From assembly GCA_023439425.1 (NCBI GenBank), contig JAEXNZ010000390.1:1-12893 (forward strand): DNA of 12,893 bases, read 5' to 3'. Source of the stretch: Pseudomonadota bacterium. Its GTDB lineage: Bacteria; Pseudomonadota; Gammaproteobacteria; Xanthomonadales; Xanthomonadaceae. Below are positions 6,270-12,893 of this stretch, in pieces (position 1 is the stretch's first letter; every line of letters begins with the position of its first letter). The translations under genes and the position numbers were made by a program. The notes under the pieces were generated by a model. The model was not told the origin of the DNA. It did not search any database and worked only from the letters and a program-made list of their open reading frames with translations.

Positions 6270-9029
6270 ATGCAATACCGAATCAATCAGAAAAAGACAC
6301 CGGTTACCTTGCTCGCACTTTCGATTGGCCTGGCGCTTGGTGGCACCGCGCTGGCCCAGGAGCAGACCGGCACCGCCGCCACGGAACTGGATACCGTCAC
6401 CGTCACCGGCTACCGCGCCAGCGTGGAGAAGGCGCTGGACATCAAGCGCAGTGAGTCCGGCGTGGTTGACGCCATCGTCGCCGAAGACATCGGCAAGTTC
6501 CCCGATCTGAACCTGGCCGAGTCGCTGCAGCGCGTGCCGGGCGTGGTCATCACCCGTGAAGCCGGCGAAGGCCGCAACATCTCCGTGCGCGGCCTGGGCC
6601 CGGACTTCACCCGCGTCCGCATCAACGGCATGGAAGCGCTCACCACCGTGGGTGCCGGCGATCAGAGCGGCGGCACCAACCGCGGCCGCGGCTTCGACTT
6701 CAACGTGTTCGCCTCGGACCTGTTCTCGCAGCTGATCGTGCGCAAGACCGCCTCGGCCGACGTGGAAGAAGGTTCGCTGGGTGCCACCGTGGACCTGCGC
6801 ACCGCCCGCCCGTTCGACTATGACGGCTTCACCTTCGCGGCCAGCGGACAGGCCAGCTACAACGCTATGGCCGAGAAGGCCGACCCGCGTGTGGCCGCGC
6901 TGATCTCCAACACCTGGGCCGATGACACCTTCGGCGCGCTGCTGTCGGTGGCCTACTCCGAGCGCCAGGCGCTGGAAGAAGGCTCCAACACCGGCCGCTG
7001 GGCCAATGGCCCCAGCAACGGCAACTTTAGTGCCAGCTCGCCGTTCACCGCCGCGCGCAGTGCCGACGTCTACCACCCGCGCTTCCCGCGCTACGTGCAG
7101 ATGGAACACGAGCAGAAGCGCCTGGGCGTCACCGGTACCCTGCAGTGGAAGCCGACCGACGCCACCGAGATTTCGCTGGACGCGCTGTACTCGAAGATCG
7201 ACGCCGAGCGCGACGAGAACTACATCGAAGCCATTTCCTTCAGCCGCGGTACCAGCACCACCCCGCGCCTGGTCGGCAAGCCGGCGACCATCGTCAAGAA
7301 CGGCGTGATCGAGAACAATTCGCTGGTCTACGGTGAATTCGACAATGTCGACATCCGCACCGAAAACCGCCACGACGAGTGGAGCACCGAATTCAAGCAG
7401 GTTGCCTTGAACGGCCAGCACCGCTTCGGCGACGACTTCACCTTGTCCGGCAAGGTCGGCATCTCGCGCTCCAAGCACGAGCACCCGATCCAGACGACGA
7501 TCATCATGGACAAGTATGACGTCGACAACTACAGCTACGACTATCGCGGCAACAACCGCTTCCCGATCCTGAACTACGGCATCAACCCGACCGACCCGGC
7601 CGGCTGGGAACTGGCAGAAATCCGTCTGCGTCCGCAGTACGTGGACAACGACTTCGACACCGGCCAGATCGACTTCAACTGGAACATCAGCCCCGGCTTC
7701 CGCCTGAAGGGCGGCATCCTGGCCAAGGACTACACCTTCAAGACCACCGAACTGCGTCGCTCGAGTGAGCTGGCCGTGCCGAACTTCGCCAACGGCACCA
7801 AGATCGTGCCGGTGGACATGACCCAGCCGGCCAGCCTGAAGGGCATCAACGGCAACCCGGACCAGTGGGTGGTGCCGAACCTGGATGCGATTGCCGACTA
7901 CTTCGACATCTACAGCAACAGCGGCACCTTCGCCGTCGCTCCGCGCGCCAACAACGTGCGCAGCGTGGAAGAGAAGGACCGCGGCGGCTACCTGATGGGC
8001 GAGTTCTCGACCGACCTGGGCAGCATCCCGTTCTCGGGTAACGTCGGCGTGCGCTACGTCAAGACCAAGCAGAGCTCCACCGGTCTGTCCACGCTGTCCA
8101 CCACCACTGTCTCCACCACCGTGGAGCGTGAGTACGACGATACCCTGCCGTCGTTCAACCTGGTCGCAGAAATCACCCCGGACTTCCTGATCCGCCTCGG
8201 CGCGGCCAAGGTGATGAGCCGTCCTGGCCTGGGCAGCCTGACCCCAGGGTCGACCGTGGCCGTGGCCGGTGGTGCGCGCACCATCTCCACCGGTAACCCG
8301 AACCTGGATCCGATCCGCGCCACCAATGTGGACCTGGGCTTCGAGTGGTACTTCGCCGAAGGCGCGATGGCCGGCGTCGGTCTGTTCTACAAGGACATCG
8401 ACACCTTCATCCAGACCACCCGCGAAACCCGTCCGTTCAGCGACAGCGGCCTGCCGGCCGAACTGCTGATCGGCACCGGTGCCACCCCGGACAGCGACTT
8501 CACCTACACCAAGCCGGTCAACACCCCGGGTGGCGAGCTGAAGGGCGTGGAAGTGAACTACACGCAGCCGTTCACCTTCCTGCCGGGCAACTGGTCGAAC
8601 CTGGGCGTGCAGTTGAACTACACCTGGGTGGACTCGCAGATCCAGTACATCAACTCCGCCGGCCAAGCCGTGTTGAAAGCGGACCTGACCGGTCTGTCGC
8701 GCAACTCGTGGAACGCCACCCTGTTCTATGAAGGCAAGGTGTGGTCCGGCCGCGTTTCGGCCACCAACCGCGACGACTACCTGACCCAGGTTACCGGTAC
8801 CGAGAACGGCTTCAGCCTGGACGGCTACCACGGCATGACCGGCACCACCTTCATCGACGCGTCGATCCGCTATGCGATCACCGACAAGCTGGAGCTGAGC
8901 CTGGAAGGCATGAATCTGACCAACGAGGCCTCCGACGAGTGGGTGTACTCGCCGGCCACCGGTGAACTGCCGCTGCAGTACACCGAAACCGGGCGGCAGT
9001 ACATGCTCGGCGTGCGCTACAAGTTCTGA
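6270..9029 (+). CDS. TonB-dependent outer-membrane receptor (Xanthomonas/Caulobacter subfamily)
   Basis: Outer-membrane active transporter of 919 residues, powered by TonB-ExbBD, probably importing oligosaccharides. A signal peptide covers residues 1-29 (positive MQYRINQKK, a hydrophobic core, then TALA before Gln30). A TonB box, DTVTV, is at 41-45. The plug domain follows, with NLAESLQRVPGV near 81 and SVRGLGPDFTRVRINGM at 105-121, typical of the TIGR01782-type Xanth-Caul receptors. The rest is a 22-strand barrel ending in MLGVRYKF with the C-terminal Phe needed for BAM insertion. The ATG at 6270 is chosen because GGGAGAGGG lies just upstream and the signal peptide begins there; a TTG 12 codons earlier has no such support. 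It is divergent from kdgK and followed at 181 bases by a large secreted protein, so its cargo is probably the product of that enzyme. Codon choice is strongly C/G-ending, consistent with high expression. The substrate is not readable. Confidence 0.94.
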   Translation: MQYRINQKKTPVTLLALSIGLALGGTALAQEQTGTAATELDTVTVTGYRASVEKALDIKRSESGVVDAIVAEDIGKFPDLNLAESLQRVPGVVITREAGEGRNISVRGLGPDFTRVRINGMEALTTVGAGDQSGGTNRGRGFDFNVFASDLFSQLIVRKTASADVEEGSLGATVDLRTARPFDYDGFTFAASGQASYNAMAEKADPRVAALISNTWADDTFGALLSVAYSERQALEEGSNTGRWANGPSNGNFSASSPFTAARSADVYHPRFPRYVQMEHEQKRLGVTGTLQWKPTDATEISLDALYSKIDAERDENYIEAISFSRGTSTTPRLVGKPATIVKNGVIENNSLVYGEFDNVDIRTENRHDEWSTEFKQVALNGQHRFGDDFTLSGKVGISRSKHEHPIQTTIIMDKYDVDNYSYDYRGNNRFPILNYGINPTDPAGWELAEIRLRPQYVDNDFDTGQIDFNWNISPGFRLKGGILAKDYTFKTTELRRSSELAVPNFANGTKIVPVDMTQPASLKGINGNPDQWVVPNLDAIADYFDIYSNSGTFAVAPRANNVRSVEEKDRGGYLMGEFSTDLGSIPFSGNVGVRYVKTKQSSTGLSTLSTTTVSTTVEREYDDTLPSFNLVAEITPDFLIRLGAAKVMSRPGLGSLTPGSTVAVAGGARTISTGNPNLDPIRATNVDLGFEWYFAEGAMAGVGLFYKDIDTFIQTTRETRPFSDSGLPAELLIGTGATPDSDFTYTKPVNTPGGELKGVEVNYTQPFTFLPGNWSNLGVQLNYTWVDSQIQYINSAGQAVLKADLTGLSRNSWNATLFYEGKVWSGRVSATNRDDYLTQVTGTENGFSLDGYHGMTGTTFIDASIRYAITDKLELSLEGMNLTNEASDEWVYSPATGELPLQYTETGRQYMLGVRYKF

Positions 9030-9039
9030 CCGCACGAGC

Positions 9040-9067
9040 GCAGCGGCGTGGGCAACCACGCCGCTGC
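9040..9067 (+). terminator. Strong hairpin with GCAA tetraloop after the receptor gene
   Basis: A perfect 12-base-pair stem, GCAGCGGCGTGG paired with CCACGCCGCTGC, is closed by the GNRA-type loop GCAA, 11 bases after the receptor stop codon. There is no T-run directly after it, so it is not a classic intrinsic terminator. It could reduce read-through into the next gene or protect the 3' end of the receptor mRNA, which would let the receptor be made in excess over the secreted protein. Confidence 0.5.
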
Positions 9068-9122
9068 TGCGGCGCAAGATGCCGCCCCGTTCTCCCTTTG
9101 CTAGTTTCTGACGGCCCTGCGC

Positions 9123-9131
9123 TGACACCGC
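9123..9131 (-). promoter_or_regulatory. Core of the operator-like motif upstream of the large secreted gene
   Basis: On the minus strand the bases are GCGGTGTCA, identical to the 9-base core shared by the two 17-bp copies in the kdgK/receptor gap. It lies about 80 bases before the start codon of the secreted protein. Only the core matches; the flanks differ. It hints that this gene has its own promoter under the same regulator. No clear -35/-10 pair was seen in this gap (9030-9210). Confidence 0.3.
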
Positions 9132-9210
9132 GGCCGTGGCCGACCGCACCGTTCTGCTGACGAGGATGGCGTGTTGCGCCGTACGTTCTCGCTGTGGAAA
9201 GGAAGGTCAC

Positions 9211-12200
9211 ATGCTGCAACGCTCCGCATTGTCCGCCAGCCTGCTGGCTCTGCTGCTCACCAGTGCCGCTACCGCCGCCGCGCAGAACACCCCGCAGCTG
9301 CTGTTCCATGTCTCGGCCGAGCACGGCCTTGAGGCTGACGCCGCAGAGGGCGATGCGATTCCCAACTTCGTCGACAAGGTCACCACCGTGGCCGATGGTG
9401 CGCATGGCCGTGCCATCCAGTGGGCCGACGACGGCGTGCTGTCGTGGAATGCGCCGGGCAACATCCAGGCCCAGCGCGGCACCCTCGGTTTCTACTGGCG
9501 TCCGCGATATGCGGTAGGCGAAGCGCCGTTCGTCATCTTCCGCGTCGGCTACGCCGACCACAGCAGCTGGGATATGGCCTGGCTGCGCATCGACTGGAAC
9601 GGCTACGGCTTCGATGCCTTCGTCACCGACGCCAACCTGGCCCGCACCCGTGTTTCGTTCAAGCTGGACGCCCTGCCCGCCGCTGATCGCTGGCAGCACA
9701 TCGCCTTCGGCTGGGACGAGGATCACGGTGTGCGTCTGTATGTGGACGGCAAGGAAGTCGCGCGCGCTGAAACCACCGCCGACTACGATGCCGCCTTGGA
9801 TCAGCTGGGCTTGGCCGGCCGCGTAATGGCGCCCTACCAGGTGCAGAGCCGATACAACTTCCTGCGCGGCAGCGACTTCGATGAGATCCGCGTCTACGAC
9901 CGCCTGCTCGATCCGGCGGGCATGGCCGCATTGGCGGCCAATCGTGCGCCGACCACCGCGGTCGCTGCGGCTGACGCCCAGCGCGCCTGGAACCACCGCT
10001 TCGGCTGGGACCGCGCGCTGCCGCCAGCACTGACTGCCCCGATCACCTCCATCCGCAAGGTCGAGTTCGCCGACACCAAAGACCACAAACAGTGGATGTG
10101 GAAGGCCACCGACGGCATTGCCGAAACCACCTGGCCGGGCGTGTACAACCGCTCGCGCCTGCCCGGCCGCAATGACTACTTCCAGCTGCCGGATTGGAAC
10201 ACCTATGTGGAAGGAGGCCAGCAGCTAGACCTGACCGTTCCCGACAATGAAACCGTCAACCGCGTGGAAGTACGCGGTGCCGCCTTCGGTGGGCTGAGCT
10301 ATACCGCCGACGGCCAGCCTGCCACCTCGCTGTTGCAGCGTCCGCAGGGCGTGGTGCGCAGCGTGGACGACATTCCCGCCCAGCGCGGCGGCGTGCTGCA
10401 CTTCCGCAACACCGAGCAGGAAACCCCGATCCAGGAGATCTGGGCCTACAACGTGAGCGATGCCGCCGAGCCGGAAGGCACGGTCAAGCAGCGCTACCTG
10501 ATCGACAGCCAGGCGCTGCCCGACTACCTCAACATCACCACACTGCGCGAGTACATCGACGGGCGCTACCCCGCTGCCGAACGCAGCACGGTGATGGCGC
10601 TGCCCAAGGGCGCGGGCTCGCGCCGCCGGGCCGCCAACACCTTGCCCGCTCAGCCGCTGCCGATCGTGCACGTGCTGATTCCTTCCGGGGTGGGCGATGC
10701 ACCGGCCGCGCAGCCGCTGATCCGCAGCTGGGCGCACAGCTGGGAAAACATGTACGACGGGCTCGATGGTGTGGCCATCGACATTCCCGCGCTGAACCTG
10801 CCGGCGATGCGCGATGGCCTGATTCCGATCAACATCCGGATCAAGGACCCGATCTGGCCGGCGCGCGACATGATCGATGTCAGCGTCTCGGTCAAACCCG
10901 GCGAGAAGCGCACGCTGTGGCTGGACCTGCGCGACCGTATTCTCACCGCCGACAGCCTGTGGCTGAGCGTGGCCTCCGGCGCGCCGGGCTTCAATGCGAG
11001 TTCGCTGGACGGCGCGGAGATCCGCCTGGTGTTCAAGGACCGCGCCGAAGCCAAGCGCGAACACACCGCTGACCGCTTCAACCAGGTGCGCGACAACTGG
11101 GGCTTCCTGGTTGAGGAACACACCACCTCCAAGCGCCAGCGTCTGTATGCCCGCGTGTATGCCGACCTGAGCGATCTGCTGCGGGTGGACCCGGACCACG
11201 AGCTGGGCCGGCTGTACTGGAACTACATCAGCTACAACAGCCAGGGCAAACCGCCGTTCAAACAGCCCGAAGCGCCCAAGGGCGCGCCGCTGTGGGCGTT
11301 CCGCCAGACCGAAGACCTGAAGTACGTGCGTCGCTTCGTCGACTGGTGGATCGACAACCGCCAGATCGCGTATGGCGACTTCGGCGGCGGCATCTCCGAC
11401 GACACCGACCTCACCCAGCAGTGGCCCGGCCTCGCCCTGATGGGCGTGGAACCGGATCGTCTCAATGCCTCGCTCACCGCATTGAGCGACGCGGTGTACC
11501 GCAATGGCATGTTCAGCAATGGGCTGAGCACCATCGAAACTGACGAACTGCACAGCTACGAAGAAGGCATCAACGCCAACAGCGCGATGCTCTACCTCAA
11601 CTGGGGCGACCCGTTGACGGTGGAGCGCCTGATGGAAACCGTGAAGGCCTTCAACGACCGCATCATCGTGCCCAACCCGCAGGGCCACCTACTTTTCTCC
11701 AGCAACTGGTTCGGCGGCAACAAGGTGTATCGCGAACCCAACTGGCAGTGGCAGAAGCCGTACTCCTTCCCCGCGCTGCACCCCGCCTTCCTGATGGGCC
11801 AGTACAACGCCGACCCGACCGGCCGCAAACTGGTGGTCGGCCTGGCGGACGGTTACCTCGCTCACGCCTACACAGACGACAAGGGCCGCTGGGCGTTGCC
11901 CAACGAGATCAACTGGGCAACGGGCAAGACCCGTGGCGGCGAGCTCAACAACGGCTCCGGTGGCGGCGACACCATGCACACCTTCTGGGCGGCATGGCGC
12001 TTCACCGGTGACGACAAGTACCTGAAGGCGCTGGACTATCGCGTGGCCCGTGGCGGGCCCGGTTCCTTGTCCAACCTGGGCGAGAACTTCGTCGAGGTGC
12101 TGGGGCGTGGCGCGGACTGGAATCCTGCGCTGATCGCAGAAGCCGATGCGGGCAAGACCGGCTTCGCCAGCGTGATGGCATGGCAGGCCACCGGTGACAA

Positions 12201-12893
12201 GAAGTATCTGGAAGACCTGCATGCCGATGGCATTCAGGCGAAGGCCCAGCGCGAGTACATGAACACCGAGGGCCACTGGTGGTCCGACCGCGTGGAAGCC
12301 AACAGCGAATTCCTGCAGCGCGCCCGCCTCGGCGGCATCGCCCTGCGTCGCAACCAGAGCTGGCCCGGCCACACCGTCAGCTGGCGTTTCACCCAGCCCG
12401 AGGCGGCCGAGCAGGTCGGGTTGCTGGTGCACGCACCGAACACCGAACGCTTCACCGTTACCGCGCATAACCTCGGCAAGCGTGCGGCCGACGCGCAGAT
12501 GACCACGTGGAACGTCACCGCCGGTACCTGGCGGGTGCGCAGCGGTGTGGACCGCGATGGCGATGGGGTGATTGACGGCAAGGCGAGCACGCAGGACGTG
12601 GTGCTGGAGCGCAGTGCCTCGATGCCGCTGCGGTTTGCGCCGGGGCAGACCCAGGTGTTCGAGTTCGAGCTGGTGCAGGCGGGGACGCCGGTGGAGCTGC
12701 GGCCGGACCTGGGTGTTGGCCGTGGCGATGTGCGTGTGGATGGAAAGCAGGTGCACGTGACCGTGCACAGCCTGGGTCATGTGGGCACGCCTGCGGGTGT
12801 GGCGGTGCTCGAGGACCGGAATGGGCGGGAGATCGCACGGACCGAGGTGCCGGCGATGGAAGCGCCGAGTGATCTGGTGCCGCGGACGACGAC
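9211..12893 (+). CDS. Very large secreted multidomain protein, probable polysaccharide-degrading enzyme (partial, cut by right edge)
   Basis: At least 1227 residues; no family name can be given with confidence. The ATG at 9211 follows AAAGGA by 7 bases. A signal peptide covers residues 1-24 (MLQRSALSASLLALLL, then TAAA before Gln25). Residues ~28-250 look like a LamG/concanavalin-A-like domain (RWQHIAFGWDEDHGVRLYVD, FDEIRVYDRLL). Residues ~280-410 may be a galactose-binding-like sandwich (KATDGIAETTW near 298). A beta-rich part follows to ~640. Residues ~660-1060 are helical, with repeats such as WRFTGDDKYLKAL and WQATGDKKYLEDL, suggesting an (alpha/alpha) toroid. Conserved-looking polar patches are YGDFGGGISDDTD (721-733), GSGGGDTMHTFW (915-926) and EGHWWSDRVEANSE (1020-1033). 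A DRDGDGVID loop at 1114-1122 resembles a calcium-binding EF-hand loop, followed by a CARDB-like beta region. Toroid folds are common in polysaccharide lyases, and kdgK-eda nearby would use lyase products, so a lyase is plausible but unproven; a glycoside hydrolase is the main alternative. Confidence 0.85.
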   Translation, partial: MLQRSALSASLLALLLTSAATAAAQNTPQLLFHVSAEHGLEADAAEGDAIPNFVDKVTTVADGAHGRAIQWADDGVLSWNAPGNIQAQRGTLGFYWRPRYAVGEAPFVIFRVGYADHSSWDMAWLRIDWNGYGFDAFVTDANLARTRVSFKLDALPAADRWQHIAFGWDEDHGVRLYVDGKEVARAETTADYDAALDQLGLAGRVMAPYQVQSRYNFLRGSDFDEIRVYDRLLDPAGMAALAANRAPTTAVAAADAQRAWNHRFGWDRALPPALTAPITSIRKVEFADTKDHKQWMWKATDGIAETTWPGVYNRSRLPGRNDYFQLPDWNTYVEGGQQLDLTVPDNETVNRVEVRGAAFGGLSYTADGQPATSLLQRPQGVVRSVDDIPAQRGGVLHFRNTEQETPIQEIWAYNVSDAAEPEGTVKQRYLIDSQALPDYLNITTLREYIDGRYPAAERSTVMALPKGAGSRRRAANTLPAQPLPIVHVLIPSGVGDAPAAQPLIRSWAHSWENMYDGLDGVAIDIPALNLPAMRDGLIPINIRIKDPIWPARDMIDVSVSVKPGEKRTLWLDLRDRILTADSLWLSVASGAPGFNASSLDGAEIRLVFKDRAEAKREHTADRFNQVRDNWGFLVEEHTTSKRQRLYARVYADLSDLLRVDPDHELGRLYWNYISYNSQGKPPFKQPEAPKGAPLWAFRQTEDLKYVRRFVDWWIDNRQIAYGDFGGGISDDTDLTQQWPGLALMGVEPDRLNASLTALSDAVYRNGMFSNGLSTIETDELHSYEEGINANSAMLYLNWGDPLTVERLMETVKAFNDRIIVPNPQGHLLFSSNWFGGNKVYREPNWQWQKPYSFPALHPAFLMGQYNADPTGRKLVVGLADGYLAHAYTDDKGRWALPNEINWATGKTRGGELNNGSGGGDTMHTFWAAWRFTGDDKYLKALDYRVARGGPGSLSNLGENFVEVLGRGADWNPALIAEADAGKTGFASVMAWQATGDKKYLEDLHADGIQAKAQREYMNTEGHWWSDRVEANSEFLQRARLGGIALRRNQSWPGHTVSWRFTQPEAAEQVGLLVHAPNTERFTVTAHNLGKRAADAQMTTWNVTAGTWRVRSGVDRDGDGVIDGKASTQDVVLERSASMPLRFAPGQTQVFEFELVQAGTPVELRPDLGVGRGDVRVDGKQVHVTVHSLGHVGTPAGVAVLEDRNGREIARTEVPAMEAPSDLVPRTT

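Noticed and set aside
6210..9149. 979-codon open frame on the minus strand, antisense to the TonB receptor
   Set aside because: Its translation is low-complexity, rich in Val, Gly, Arg, Ala and His, without recognisable domains. It is the mirror of a high-GC gene whose third positions are mostly C or G; the plus-strand protein has a full signal peptide, plug and barrel.
10225..11688. 487-codon open frame on the minus strand inside the large secreted gene
   Set aside because: Shadow frame of the strongly biased plus-strand gene; no domain and no ribosome binding site in context.

Overview
The window looks like a chromosomal segment from a high-GC gammaproteobacterium of the Xanthomonadaceae, most likely Stenotrophomonas or a close relative. 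Three things point there: very high GC at third codon positions, a TonB-dependent receptor of the Xanthomonas/Caulobacter subfamily, and a pair of GTAG-headed palindromic repeats like the SMAG REP elements of Stenotrophomonas. No mobile elements, CRISPR arrays, tRNAs or rRNAs were seen. The genus is an inference.

The left third (1-4275) is an alcohol/aldehyde oxidation module. A zinc alcohol dehydrogenase (adhP, cut by the left edge) lies just downstream of an AldB-type aldehyde dehydrogenase; both are on the minus strand. Divergent from aldB is an AcoR-like sigma-54 activator. The 240-bp gap between aldB and acoR holds a near-consensus -24/-12 promoter facing aldB and a perfect 17-bp palindrome touching the acoR ribosome binding site. 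The simplest model is that the activator responds to an alcohol, aldehyde or acetoin-like signal, drives aldB (and perhaps adhP) from the sigma-54 promoter, and controls itself through the palindrome. A perfect FNR/Anr box between aldB and adhP suggests that adhP also has a separate oxygen-responsive promoter.

A head-to-head pair of REP elements (4271-4350) separates the convergent acoR and eda genes, and the first element supplies the acoR stop codon.

The right two thirds (4357-12893) look like a locus for using a carbohydrate that contains uronic acid. On the minus strand, kdgK and eda overlap and encode the two steps that turn 2-keto-3-deoxygluconate into pyruvate and glyceraldehyde 3-phosphate. 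Divergent from kdgK is a TonB-dependent outer-membrane receptor. Downstream of it, on the same strand, lies a very large secreted multidomain protein that runs off the right edge (at least 1227 residues: LamG-like, possible galactose-binding-like, helical-toroid-like and C-terminal beta regions). The 271-bp kdgK/receptor gap holds a 17-bp direct repeat with one copy over each predicted -10 element, and a perfect 9+6+9 inverted repeat midway. The 9-bp core of the repeat recurs upstream of the large secreted gene. This suggests one regulator for all three transcription units. The large secreted protein is the least understood gene here and the best candidate for an undescribed polysaccharide-degrading enzyme, possibly a lyase, since lyase products feed into KdgK and Eda.

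All intergenic gaps are under 300 bases; their contents are listed as features.
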